Below, one piece after another: positions 16,830 through 24,879 of a DNA stretch of 64,000 nucleotides. The DNA is taken from NCBI GenBank assembly GCA_020555865.1, contig JAJCJJ010000002.1, forward strand, positions 124,001 through 188,000, read 5' to 3'. Made by a program: the position numbers and the translations under genes. The DNA comes from a bacterium 210917-DFI.7.65. GTDB lineage: Bacteria > Bacillota > Clostridia > Oscillospirales > Oscillospiraceae. The number at the start of each line of letters is the position of its first letter. Positions within the stretch are counted from its first letter, which is position 1. Under the pieces are notes generated by a model. It was given only the letters and a program-made list of their open reading frames with translations, was not told the DNA's origin and searched no databases.

Positions 16830-17093
16830 ATGAAATACATCAATGCAAAAAATCTTCTTCCCGATGCGCTGGTCAAGGAATTGCAAAGCTATATTCAAGG
16901 GGGCTATCTTTATGTTCCCGCCGATCAAGCGCAGCAAAAACGATGGGGAGAAGCTTCGGGCTACCGGCAGGAATTGCAGCAACGAAACCGCCAAATCGTA
17001 GAGGAGTTTCAGAACGGAACCTCTATGGAGGCGTTAGCGGAAAAATATTTCCTGTCCGTATCAGCCATTCGTAAAATCATTTATCAGAAATGA
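16830..17093 (+). CDS. CD3324-type small DNA-binding protein (Mor-like HTH)
   Basis: 87 residues beginning MKYINAKNLLPDALVKELQ. It closely follows the pattern of the CD3324 family: an N-terminal segment INAKNLLPDALVKELQSYI, a beta turn GGYLYVPA, a WGEASGYRQEL segment, and a C-terminal helix-turn-helix GTSMEALAEKYFLSVSAIRKIIYQK (about residues 62-87) like the Mor transcription activator. Such genes are common in clostridial chromosomes and mobile elements; the regulated target is unknown. The ATG follows AAGGAGGAAGCCTGC. The longer frame starting upstream has no ribosome site. Confidence 0.85.
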   Translation: MKYINAKNLLPDALVKELQSYIQGGYLYVPADQAQQKRWGEASGYRQELQQRNRQIVEEFQNGTSMEALAEKYFLSVSAIRKIIYQK

Positions 17094-17230
17094 ACTGGCA
17101 GGGGTTGCAGAAATGCAGCCCCTGCTTTTTGTTTGATACAGATTGATTCGGTATTGTCTGGTGGATGGAAAAGTGTTCGCATCGGCAGTACGATAAAAAT
17201 AACAAATACAACACAAGAGAGGAAAAGACC

Positions 17231-17929
17231 ATGTGTACTCGATTTGTCTACCGGGGTGATGATACCATCACCGGCTTTAATTTTGAGATTGACCTTGCCG
17301 TATGGGATCACAAAATCATAACAGAAAAAGACCGCTTTTATATCGGCATCCTACGGCCCGATGAGGTGCGTCATTCCTATCATGGCGTGAACTGCAACGG
17401 AAATGTCGGAACCCTGTTGTATGTTCACGGAAACCCAGAGGGGGCCCATCAGAATTTCAAAAACTGCATAACAATAGCAGACCTGACAGAACAGTTTGTG
17501 CAGGCAAAAATCAGCTTTGACGATGCACTGCAAATCGTACAGGAACGGAAGATCGTCTATGCTCCGGATGCCACCATGCAGGCCATGTTGTCCGACAGGC
17601 AGGGCCGCACTCTGATCGTTGAACCGGGTATTGGCTGGCGAGAAGATCATGGGCACTACTCACTGATTACCAATTACTCTGTCCTTGCCCCCGAAAGCAC
17701 AATGCCCTTTCTTGTGCCGGGAGATGACCGATACGAAAGAACCGCTCAACTTCTGAACACATACGGAAAGAAGTTTACTGTCACCGATGCGTTTTCTGTA
17801 CTTCAAGCCGTCCGACAGGAAAGAATCTGGGCCACCAGAGTTTCTTTCGTTTATTCGGCAAAGGAACACACTGTTTACTATGTGGAGAACAACCATTTTT
17901 CACAGATTGAGAGATACGAGTTCTCATAA
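17231..17929 (+). CDS. Ntn-type linear amide C-N hydrolase (choloylglycine-hydrolase fold)
   Basis: 232 residues beginning MCTRFVYRGDDTITGFNFE. The Cys directly after Met would become the N-terminal nucleophile, and Arg at position 4 with N-x-D-x-D-like residues fits the choloylglycine/penicillin acylase (PVA/BSH) fold; TIVEPG-like and NYSVLAP segments follow. Members cleave linear amides such as bile salts, penicillin V or acyl-homoserine lactones; the substrate here is not deducible. It is shorter than most bile salt hydrolases (about 320 residues). The start follows GAGAGGAAAAGACC. Next is a Vat-type acetyltransferase 20 bases downstream. Confidence 0.75.
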   Translation: MCTRFVYRGDDTITGFNFEIDLAVWDHKIITEKDRFYIGILRPDEVRHSYHGVNCNGNVGTLLYVHGNPEGAHQNFKNCITIADLTEQFVQAKISFDDALQIVQERKIVYAPDATMQAMLSDRQGRTLIVEPGIGWREDHGHYSLITNYSVLAPESTMPFLVPGDDRYERTAQLLNTYGKKFTVTDAFSVLQAVRQERIWATRVSFVYSAKEHTVYYVENNHFSQIERYEFS

Positions 17930-17949
17930 CTTCGAGAGGAGGGAACGTT

Positions 17950-18606
17950 ATGAATCCAGAGAATATTTATCCTCGCACCAACGACCACGAAACCGTTTAT
18001 CTGAAAAATGTCATCAAGAATCCCAACATCCTTGTCGGGGACTTTACCATGTATAACGACTTCGTCTATGACCCACGGCAGTTTGAGAAAAGCAATGTAC
18101 TGTACCACTATCCGATCAACCATGACAAACTTATCATTGGAAAATTTTGTTCCATCGCCTGCGGGGCAAAGTTTTTGTTCACCAGCGCCAACCATACACA
18201 AGCATCCTTGTCCACCTATCCGTTCCCAATCTTTTTTGAGGAATGGGGACTGGATGTCCAGGACATAACGAGCGCATGGGACAATAAAGGCGATATTATC
18301 ATCGGCAACGATGTGTGGATTGGATATGAGGCTGTGATTCTGTCTGGTGTTACCATTGGAGATGGAGCAATCATCGGCACTCGAGCCGTCGTAACAAAAG
18401 ATGTGCCGCCTTATACGATTGTCGGTGGCATTCCCGCTAAAACAATCCGCAAACGCTTCTCGGATGATACCATCGCGGCCTTACTGAAAATTAACTGGTG
18501 GGATTGGCCTGAAGAAAAAATAAAGCGGCACATTTCAGATATTCAGGCCGGGAGAGTTAACCGTTTGCAGCCGTTATGTAAAGGAGAGTCCCATGATGGT
18601 CTATGA
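17950..18606 (+). CDS. Vat/CatB-type xenobiotic O-acetyltransferase
   Basis: 218 residues of the hexapeptide-repeat (left-handed beta helix) xenobiotic acetyltransferase family. Seen: VLYHYPINHDKLIIGKFCSIACG (45-70 area), the catalytic His in SANHTQAS (about residue 78-85), hexapeptide rungs IIIGNDVWIGYEAVILSGVTIGDGAIIGTRAVV, and the family end GGIPAKTIRKRF...INWWDWP. Relatives inactivate streptogramin A or chloramphenicol using acetyl-CoA. The homology is clear; whether this copy gives resistance is inference. The ATG follows GAGGAGGGAACGTT. It is part of a plus-strand operon with the Ntn hydrolase and the sigma-like gene, which overlaps its stop. Confidence 0.88.
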   Translation: MNPENIYPRTNDHETVYLKNVIKNPNILVGDFTMYNDFVYDPRQFEKSNVLYHYPINHDKLIIGKFCSIACGAKFLFTSANHTQASLSTYPFPIFFEEWGLDVQDITSAWDNKGDIIIGNDVWIGYEAVILSGVTIGDGAIIGTRAVVTKDVPPYTIVGGIPAKTIRKRFSDDTIAALLKINWWDWPEEKIKRHISDIQAGRVNRLQPLCKGESHDGL

Positions 18607-19012
18607 AGATACTGCGGAGCGCCACCGCTTTGACTCCTTCTGCAAAGTTGTCCTGCGCCATGCAATGCTGGATTGTTTTCGGGAATTTTCCTGTCAAAAC
18701 AAATGGCTGGTATCTCTGAATCATTTGCCGCAGCCGATTGTGGACAGAATCTGCACGACAGATCAGTATCCCAGCGATTACATAACCTTTTCAGCGGATG
18801 GTTATACCCTGCAAATCAGCAATGAGCAGTTGGCAAATATCATTGAGAAGCTACCGCAGTCAGAGCGACGACTTTTGATTTTGCGCTTTGTGCTGGAACT
18901 GAACGATCGGGAAATCGGCAGGAGGATGCGCTGTTCCAGAAGCGCCATTCAGCGCCGCCGTACAAGTATTTTGCGGAATATGCGGGAACAACTGACGGGG
19001 AAACTTCCATGA
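18593..19012 (+). CDS. Sigma-70 region 4-like regulator of a conjugative element
   Basis: 139 residues. The C-terminal half carries a sigma region 4 helix-turn-helix: IIEKLPQSERRLLILRFVLELNDREIGRRMRCSRSAIQRRRTSILRNMRE (about 85-134). The layout matches the sigma-like proteins that precede an HTH gene and an integrase in Tn916-family and Clostridium elements. The ATG follows AAAGGAGAGTCCC and overlaps the end of the acetyltransferase gene by 14 bases. Its stop overlaps the next gene by 4 bases (ATGA). It probably controls element genes. Confidence 0.85.
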   Translation: MMVYEDTAERHRFDSFCKVVLRHAMLDCFREFSCQNKWLVSLNHLPQPIVDRICTTDQYPSDYITFSADGYTLQISNEQLANIIEKLPQSERRLLILRFVLELNDREIGRRMRCSRSAIQRRRTSILRNMREQLTGKLP

Positions 19013-19242
19013 AAAAATCAAGCGGCAAATACAAGCCCCCACCGCTTCTATCCCTTATCGAGGCGGCCCTCGCAGGAGAGGCTGATGCGATGGAACAGAT
19101 TTTGCAGCACTATGATGCTTATATCAACAAGCTGTGTTTGCAGACAATAGTCGATGAGAGCGGGCAGGCTCATAAGCAAGTTGACCCATATATGAAAGGC
19201 CGTTTGCAAAGTAAGTTGATGCAGGCCATTACGAAGAAATAG
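19009..19242 (+). CDS. Helix-turn-helix protein of the Tn916 ORF8 type
   Basis: 77 residues, MKKSSGKYKPPPLLSLIEAALAG. The segment PPLLSLIEAALAGEADAMEQILQHYDAYINKLC is the helical start of the HTH_16 family, the ORF8-like proteins paired with a sigma-like protein in conjugative transposons. It starts inside the stop of the sigma-like gene (ATGA overlap) with GGGG upstream and is followed by a long terminator hairpin. It is likely the last gene of the cargo/regulator operon, with the recombinase starting its own transcription unit 260 bases later. Confidence 0.85.
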   Translation: MKKSSGKYKPPPLLSLIEAALAGEADAMEQILQHYDAYINKLCLQTIVDESGQAHKQVDPYMKGRLQSKLMQAITKK

Positions 19243-19314
19243 CAAAGCCGGGGAATGCCGTGCAAGGGTCAAGATGAACGCTTCGCGCCCTTGACGTCAT
19301 TCCCCGGTTTTGCT
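19241..19314 (+). terminator. Long terminator-like hairpin after the regulator operon
   Basis: Arms AGCAAAGCCGGGGAATG and CATTCCCCGGTTTTGCT enclose an inner stem-loop. A second perfect hairpin follows at 19330-19359 (GTGGGTGCAAGCA, loop, TGCTTGCACCCAC). Together they separate the regulator genes from the recombinase. Confidence 0.65.
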
Positions 19315-19503
19315 ATGCAGTAACCAAGTGGGTGCAAGCAGAAAGCTGCTTGCACCCACCAATCAGTATCATATCTACGCATTTCAGACGCAAAAGGCGA
19401 AGTACTATGCGGCTTCTGGCGGTGTGTCAGCACTACGGTAATATAATTTTACGCTGACTGCTAGAACGGCTTTAAAATACGTAAAACAAGGAGGTTGAAG
19501 AAA

Positions 19504-21177
19504 ATGAAAGCAGTTATTTACGCCCGTTATTCCTCCGATAATCAGCGAGAAGAAAGTATTGAAGGCCAAATCCGGGAGTGCACCGCCTTTGCTGAAAAGA
19601 ACAATATCACCATCCTGCGCCACTACATAGATCGAGCCTTTTCCGCTAAAACCGATAACCGCCCGGAATTTCAGAACATGATTAAGGACAGCGGCAAGCG
19701 CCTGTTCGATATGATTATCGTCTGGAAGCTGGACAGGTTTGCCCGCAACCGCTACGACAGCGCCCGCTACAAAACCGCTCTGAAAAAGAACGGGGTCAAG
19801 GTGGTGTCTGCTACCGAGGTTATTTCTGATGGGGCCGAAGGGATCATTCTGGAAAGCGTCTTGGAAGGATATGCTGAATACTACTCCGCAGATCTGTCCG
19901 AAAAGGTAGTGCGGGGCATGACGGAGAACGCCTTAAAATCCAAGTACAACGGCGGCACCCGTCCTATCGGCTATCTGATTGACAGCGACCAGTGCTTCCA
20001 GCTTGACCCGCTTACCGCACCCTTTGTCCGGGAGGCATTCCAGCGTTACGACGAGGGGGCCACTATGACCCAGATCCGGGACTGGCTCAACGAGCAGGGG
20101 GTGAAGAATACACGGGGCCAAAAGATGACCTATAACAGCGTCCAGCACCTTCTGAACAACCGCCGCTATATCGGGGAGTATACCTACCGGGACATTGTGG
20201 TGCCGGACGGTATTCCCGCCATTGTCCCTCGAGACCTCTTTGACCGGGTACAGGAAAAGCTGGCAAAAAACAAAAAGGCCCCGGCCCGCCACAAGGCTGA
20301 GGACAATTATCTGCTGACGACCAAGCTGTTCTGCGGCTACTGCGGAGCCTACCTCTGCGGCGAGAGCGGCACCAGCCATACAGGTACTGTCCACCACTAC
20401 TATAAGTGCGTGTCCGTGAAAAAGAAGCGCACCGAGTGCCACAAGAAGTCTGTCCGCAAGGAATGGATTGAAAATTTGGTGGTCAACGAAACTATGAAGA
20501 TGGTAATGGACGATACTGTCATTGAAGCCATCGTATCCATGCTGATGGACTTGCAGGACAGGGAGAATACAAACTTGCCGCTCTATGAACAGCAGCTGCG
20601 GGAGGTGGACACGGCCATTCAAAACCTGCTGAACGCCATGCAGCAGGGTATCTTGACCAAGTCTACGAAAGGCCGTCTGGAAGAACTGGAAGCCACGAAA
20701 GAGGAACTAGAAACCAAGATTGCCTGCGAGAAACTGGCGAAGCCCAAGGTGAGCGCCGAGTTTATGACCTTCTGGCTCCACCGCTTCCGCAAGCTGGATG
20801 TACGGCAAAAGTCCCACCGTAAGATGCTGATTGACACTTTTATCAACGCCATTTTCCTGTACGATGACAAGATGGTGATAACCTTCAACTACAAAGAAGG
20901 GACAGCGACCATCACTTTTGATGACCTCAAAACCGCATTGGCCAATCAGAAAACAGGTTCGGATTTGGATTGCTCAACTGCACCACGTCGGAGCAAAGTC
21001 CGCTTTGCTCCGACGTCTTTTTATACCCGAGACAAAAAAGGCGCCATCCACCCGCTCCCATGCTCCTCCTTTCCAACTGCGCCCCGCTCCGCTGGCCCCG
21101 CAGTTGGTGGACCGCCCTGCGGCCGGCATTTTTTCCATTCAAACATATCCATTTTAACCGTTCTTTCCAGATCATGA
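19504..21177 (+). CDS. Large serine recombinase (site-specific integrase)
   Basis: 557 residues. The catalytic domain spans about 1-150: VIYARYSSDNQREESIEGQ holds the nucleophilic Ser, and KLDRFARNRYDSARYK the active-site Arg. A recombinase domain (about 160-260), a zinc ribbon (FCGYCGAYLCGE...HHYYKC, then a further Cys) and a coiled coil (about 355-425) follow. These enzymes integrate and excise elements without host factors. ATG chosen because AAGGAGG ends nine bases upstream; a TTG directly abutting the site is less likely. Oddly, after about residue 490 the frame runs straight through a terminator hairpin (20985-21016) and into GC-rich sequence, so the last 60-70 residues may not be native. 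Confidence 0.92.
   Translation: MKAVIYARYSSDNQREESIEGQIRECTAFAEKNNITILRHYIDRAFSAKTDNRPEFQNMIKDSGKRLFDMIIVWKLDRFARNRYDSARYKTALKKNGVKVVSATEVISDGAEGIILESVLEGYAEYYSADLSEKVVRGMTENALKSKYNGGTRPIGYLIDSDQCFQLDPLTAPFVREAFQRYDEGATMTQIRDWLNEQGVKNTRGQKMTYNSVQHLLNNRRYIGEYTYRDIVVPDGIPAIVPRDLFDRVQEKLAKNKKAPARHKAEDNYLLTTKLFCGYCGAYLCGESGTSHTGTVHHYYKCVSVKKKRTECHKKSVRKEWIENLVVNETMKMVMDDTVIEAIVSMLMDLQDRENTNLPLYEQQLREVDTAIQNLLNAMQQGILTKSTKGRLEELEATKEELETKIACEKLAKPKVSAEFMTFWLHRFRKLDVRQKSHRKMLIDTFINAIFLYDDKMVITFNYKEGTATITFDDLKTALANQKTGSDLDCSTAPRRSKVRFAPTSFYTRDKKGAIHPLPCSSFPTAPRSAGPAVGGPPCGRHFFHSNISILTVLSRS
20985..21016 (+). terminator. Terminator hairpin inside the recombinase 3' end
   Basis: Perfect stem ACGTCGGAGCAAAG/CTTTGCTCCGACGT with a 4-base loop, followed by CTTTTTAT. 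It lies within the open frame of the recombinase. Confidence 0.7.
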
Positions 21178-21242
21178 TAATCCGAATCCGGTTCCAACCG
21201 GGGACGGCTTCGGATTTTCAGCATATCTTTCGTGCGAAAGCA

Positions 21243-21276
21243 AAAACGGCGGTATCGTAAGTGATGCCGCCGTTTT
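21243..21276 (+). terminator. Terminator downstream of the recombinase
   Basis: Stem AAAACGGCGGTATC/GATGCCGCCGTTTT with one wobble pair. Another imperfect hairpin (AATCCGAA/TTCGGATT) precedes it at 21179-21217. Confidence 0.6.
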
Positions 21277-21425
21277 CGTCATGCGCTCCTTTTCTTCTCT
21301 GTTTCTTTCGTCCTCTGTGCTTTCCACTCCTCAAATTCTTAAAGAGCACACAGAAGTCGGACTCGCTGAAAAATCCAAACCAGCAGCAGGGGCGGAAAGA
21401 AGCAGAAAGCTGTGGAGGTATATCA

Positions 21426-21961
21426 ATGAAAACAAGTTATGAGAAGTTTATGGCATTGCCTATAAAAAAGGAACTTTTATGCTTAGAGCAGGGCGACATT
21501 ACGGAACCATATTTTTGCTATCCTGCCAATGCGAAGCCGATAGGATTTGAGGGATGTATTTTGTATTGTTTTTTGCCAGAGTATGGGGAGATGGTATTTG
21601 CCTGTAATCCTGAAAGCTGTGCAGAGCAAAATGTATATCCTTTGGCAGCAAACTTTGAAGACTTTATCCGCTTAATCTTGGCCTGTGGCACTGCCAACCC
21701 GGTGGAGCAAATCGTTTGGATGGATAGGAGTAAATTCGAAGAACACATGGCAAACGAAAAAAATTTTTGACAGACGCGCAGAAAATAGCGCTGCAGCAGC
21801 TTCAGTATGAATTAGGTTTGTTACCGGCAGATAATCCATTTGAATATGTCAAGGCCATTCAGAAAGACTTTGATGGTAGCAAAATACAGTACAGCAATGA
21901 ATACTATGAAGTAACTGGCATGGAGAACCTTAACAGAACCGTCACCCCTGATAAAAAATAA
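21426..21961 (+). pseudogene. Hypothetical gene split by a -1 frameshift (or programmed shift)
   Basis: The first frame (21426-21770, 114 residues, ATG after GGAGGTATATCA) reads MKTSYEKFMALPIKKELLC and has Cys-rich text PYFCYPANAKPIGFEGCILYCFLPEYG. It stops at TGA within A7T5GA. The -1 frame continues directly (TTGACAGACGCGCAG, 21767-21961) with a helical DPFEYVKAIQKDFDGSKIQYSNEYYEV segment that looks like the natural C-terminal half. The zero frame at the junction reads A AAT TTT TGA, which matches the X XXY YYZ slippery pattern, but a one-base indel in the homopolymer is the simpler explanation. The function is unknown. Confidence 0.7.
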
Positions 21962-22127
21962 ATTTCCTATTTGATGCAGTAAACAGTCGAGATGCGCACT
22001 CAAAAAAATATCTTTCCGCAGCAGAGTCATTGGTGAAACAAAAAGAGAAATTGGTCTCTGTTACGCAAAAAGATTGGATTGAAGAGAAAAAGCAGCTGTT
22101 ATCTCCCAGAAGAGACGGGAGGAAAAG
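21962..22127 (+). other. Decayed coding remnant between two island genes
   Basis: Short open stretches on the plus strand can be read, for example AESLVKQKEKLVSVTQKDW followed by a charged run, without a start codon or ribosome site. It looks like the tail of a lost recombinase-associated gene; no confident identity. Confidence 0.35.
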
Positions 22128-22503
22128 ATGAAAGTGTGATTTACGCCCGTTATTCTTTTGATAACCAACGGAAAGAACGTATTGAGGCATCGTTGTGGGA
22201 ATATATGGAGTGTGCAGAGCGCAATGATATTATAAATTTTAGGGACTTCTATTGACCTGGCAATATCAGCAAAAACAGATAACCACCCCGCATTTCAGCA
22301 CATGACGAAAGACAGCGCAAAGGGCTTGTCTGATGTGGTTCCTGTGTGGAAATCAGACCGCTTTGCCCGGAACCGTTACAACGGCGCACGATATAAAAAT
22401 TTCCGAATAAAGAATGAGGCTAAGATCATTCCGGCAAGGGAAAGTATCTATGAGCGCAGCAAAGAAATAATCCTGGAAACCATGCTGGAAGGGTATAATG
22501 TTT
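22128..22503 (+). pseudogene. Dead serine recombinase (N-terminal fragment)
   Basis: The text VIYARYSFDNQRKERIEAS, then AISAKTDNHPAFQHMTKDSAKGL and VWKSDRFARNRYNGARYK mirrors the intact recombinase at 19504-21177 (VIYARYSSDNQREESIEGQ; AFSAKTDNRPEFQNMIKDSGKRL; VWKLDRFARNRYDSARYK). The catalytic Ser position is changed (YSS to YSF), frames are broken more than once, and the copy ends after ILETMLEGY with nothing of the recombinase, zinc ribbon or coiled-coil parts. It shows the site was used by more than one element. Confidence 0.85.
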
Positions 22504-22514
22504 TGAAACATAAC

Positions 22515-22546
22515 AAAGGCCAGCGCCGAGAACGGCGCTGGCCTTT
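22515..22546. terminator. Bidirectional terminator at the island edge
   Basis: Perfect stem AAAGGCCAGCGCCG/CGGCGCTGGCCTTT with an AGAA loop; ends the minus-strand collagen-like gene. Confidence 0.8.
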
Positions 22547-22668
22547 ATTATTGCCGTGCCCCCGGGCACTTTCTTCAGAGGCCATGGATACTGCAGAGCA
22601 GATGGCAGCATCTGCCCTCCGCTCTTTGGTGCGGCTAAATATGCCATCTCTGGAGCCTGCCCATCGAA

Positions 22669-23733
22669 TCAAATCGACCGGCGCAGCTTGAGAAAGGTCA
22701 GTGTTACAGTACCTTCCCGGGCATCCAATGGCCCAGAATAGGTCAGGGTAAAGGTTGTGGGCGCAGTTGCAACCAAAATAAAGTGAGCAGACCCACAGGC
22801 AGAGGATCCATCCGCCGTAGTGGCAAAATAGACTCCTGTTTCAAGATGTGCCCTCCCATTATAAAAGGGCGTCACCTGCATATAACTTGGATCTGTAAAA
22901 ATGGCCGATACACTGTACGACACCAAATAATAGCCGGCCGAAAGCTGAATATGCTGCACATCCGACTCGGTAATATTACCAGTGACGTCTTCAACGGACG
23001 GAAACAGAAGCAACTGATTCCCATCGGTAAAAAGCTCGGACGAACCGATAAAGGAGGCAAAGATATCCTCTGGCACAGCGCCTGCCGGGCCGGTGGGACC
23101 TGTTGCCCCGCTCAGTCCCTGCGGCCCGGCAGGGCCCGTTGCCCCATCCTGTCCCCGCGGTCCCGCAGCCCCTGTTGGTCCCGTCGGTCCAGTCGGACCA
23201 GATGCGCCAGTCGGACCCACGGAACCCGTTGCTCCTGTCTGTCCCGTCGGCCCCATAGGGCCGGGTGCTCCCATCTGGCCCGGAGGCCCCGTAGGACCGG
23301 TCGGGCCAGGCAGCCCCCTTTCTCCTTGCGGCCCAGCAGGACCCGTCGTGCCAGGCATTCCCCTTTCTCCTTGCAGCCCCGCAGGTCCCGTCGGCCCCGT
23401 TTCTCCCGTTAATCCTCTGGGACCAACGGGGCCTGGCAATCCCATTGGCCCTTGGGGTCCAGCAGGCCCTGTGGGGCCTCTGCCCCCCACACGCCCTTGA
23501 TCTCCGGTGGTGCCAGCCGGGCCAGGCTCCCCCTGCGGACCCGTCGGCCCGGTTGGGCCAAGTTCCCCTTGCGGCCCCGTTGGCCCAGTTGGGCCAGGTT
23601 CCCCTTTCTGTCCCTGCGGCCCCGCGGGACCGGGACATCCTGGGCATGCAGGGCAGCAGCAACCCGACAAATGACCAGGCGAACTGAACACACCCCCACA
23701 GGAACCAAAACGGCATCGGTAACATTCGGCCAT
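22669..23733 (-). CDS. BclA-like collagen-repeat exosporium/surface protein
   Basis: 354 residues. A Cys-rich N-terminal part ([14 protein letters not shown]...[11 protein letters not shown]) leads into about 60 Gly-X-Y triplets (residues about 33-220; many GPT, GPQ, GPA), a collagen-like stalk. The last 130 residues form a beta-rich globular head ([14 protein letters not shown]...[14 protein letters not shown]...[20 protein letters not shown]) as in BclA and other spore-surface glycoproteins, which trimerise. No classical signal peptide is seen, as for BclA. The ATG follows GGAGGTGGCCT. The promoter at 23755-23781 looks sporulation-specific. The exosporium location is inferred from homology and promoter; a phage-tail or adhesive role is the alternative. 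Confidence 0.88.
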   Translation of the reverse strand: MAECYRCRFGSCGGVFSSPGHLSGCCCPACPGCPGPAGPQGQKGEPGPTGPTGPQGELGPTGPTGPQGEPGPAGTTGDQGRVGGRGPTGPAGPQGPMGLPGPVGPRGLTGETGPTGPAGLQGERGMPGTTGPAGPQGERGLPGPTGPTGPPGQMGAPGPMGPTGQTGATGSVGPTGASGPTGPTGPTGAAGPRGQDGATGPAGPQGLSGATGPTGPAGAVPEDIFASFIGSSELFTDGNQLLLFPSVEDVTGNITESDVQHIQLSAGYYLVSYSVSAIFTDPSYMQVTPFYNGRAHLETGVYFATTADGSSACGSAHFILVATAPTTFTLTYSGPLDAREGTVTLTFLKLRRSI

Positions 23734-23754
23734 AGGCCACCTCCGTTCTCTCCG

Positions 23755-23781
23755 ATTCTATGCTACTACCCCAGCTTATGT
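23755..23781 (-). promoter_or_regulatory. SigK/SigE-type sporulation promoter of the collagen-like gene
   Basis: Minus strand ACA, 16 bases, CATAGAAT, about 20 bases before the start codon. It agrees with the mother-cell consensus (AC, 16-17 bases, CATAnnnTA) and there is no good sigma-A match at the same place. Confidence 0.55.
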
Positions 23782-23857
23782 AAAACAATGACAACGCGTG
23801 CGCAGTCGAAGAACGGCATACACGCTTTGCATCCGTTTTCAGAAATCACACAGTCTC

Positions 23858-24763
23858 TTATGGCATTCTCTCCCTCAGAAACCGTTTTTTTCTGCATCTG
23901 CCAGTCAGGAGTACGGACAGCAGAATACTGCCCAAAAGAACTGACAAAATAACCAGAATGGATGCCGTCGTTCCGATGTGGATACCCACCAGCACCGCCA
24001 GCATTTTCAGTCCAGTGAACATCAGAATCACCGCCACACCATAGCGGACGTACCGGAAGCGATCCGTCACATATTCCAGCACAAAATAAAGCTGCCGCAG
24101 GCCCAGAATCGCCAAAATGTTGGAAGTATATACAATCAGCGGATGGGTTGAGATCGAAAAGGCTGCCGGTACGGAATCAATGGCAAAAATAATATCTGAA
24201 CACTCGATCAGCAGCAGCACACCGAGAAGAGGCGTTGCCCGCAGCACCGTGTGCCGGCCTTTTTGCAGGTGCTCCCGCACAAAGAACTTTTCTCCCCGGA
24301 AAGAATCTGTCATCGGAAGCACGTGCCGAATCACCGTCATCACCGGGCTGCGCTTCACATCTTTTTCCGCTTCTTCTCCCATAAGCATTTTCGCTCCGTT
24401 AACTACCAGCAGTGCTCCAAACAGATACAGCACCCACGCAAACCGGCCGATGATCGCCGAACCCAGAAGAATAAACAGCAGCCGCAGCACCACTGCGCCG
24501 AGAATGCCCCAATGCAGCACCCTGTGCCGGGCATGCTCTGCAATTCCAAACGCCGTAAAGATGGACATAAACACAAACAAATTGTCCATGCTCAGGCTCA
24601 GTTCGATCAGATATCCGCCCAAAAACTGCAGTGCCAGTTCCTGTCCCAAAGCGCTCCAAATCATTGCAGCAGCAGCCAGTGCCACTGTGATCCACAAAAG
24701 AACCCATTTTACGGCATCCAACAGCGGGCGCAGCTGTTTTCCCCGTGTTCTGACCTGTTTCAA
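23858..24763 (-). CDS. TerC family membrane protein
   Basis: About 301 residues with seven to eight membrane segments. The two TerC signature motifs with conserved Asp are visible: SLSMDNLFVFMSIF (about residue 55-68 from the TTG start) and ECSDIIFAIDSVPAAFSIS (about 185-203). TerC proteins are linked to tellurite resistance and, in several bacteria, to manganese export during metalation of exported enzymes. The start is a TTG after AGGAGGGATTGCT; an upstream ATG frame (24817) lacks a site. It lies alone downstream of the CoA-transferase operon, separated by a terminator, and is convergent with none. Confidence 0.93.
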   Translation of the reverse strand: MKQVRTRGKQLRPLLDAVKWVLLWITVALAAAAMIWSALGQELALQFLGGYLIELSLSMDNLFVFMSIFTAFGIAEHARHRVLHWGILGAVVLRLLFILLGSAIIGRFAWVLYLFGALLVVNGAKMLMGEEAEKDVKRSPVMTVIRHVLPMTDSFRGEKFFVREHLQKGRHTVLRATPLLGVLLLIECSDIIFAIDSVPAAFSISTHPLIVYTSNILAILGLRQLYFVLEYVTDRFRYVRYGVAVILMFTGLKMLAVLVGIHIGTTASILVILSVLLGSILLSVLLTGRCRKKRFLRERMP

Positions 24764-24831
24764 AGCAATCCCTCCTGTCCCAGTCTGCCGGGCTATTCTA
24801 TGTGCCATTTCCGCCAACTATGTAACAAAAA

Positions 24832-24861
24832 AATGCGGAGCAGCACAGCGCTGCTCCGCAT
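24832..24861 (-). terminator. Terminator of the CoA-transferase operon
   Basis: Stem AATGCGGAGCAGC/GCTGCTCCGCATT followed on the minus strand by TTTTTT. Confidence 0.85.
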
Positions 24862-24879
24862 TGGAATCGCTTCAGGGAG

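Noticed and set aside
14380..21220. Short match ATAATCCGAA...TTCGGATT at 14382-14423 and again near 21178-21217, as possible attachment repeats
   Set aside because: The shared bases are the stems of two terminator hairpins; flanking bases do not match and no tRNA 3' end is duplicated.
23093..23500. Plus-strand proline-rich frame over the collagen repeat
   Set aside because: It is the complement of Gly-X-Y repeats; such frames arise automatically from the triplet structure.
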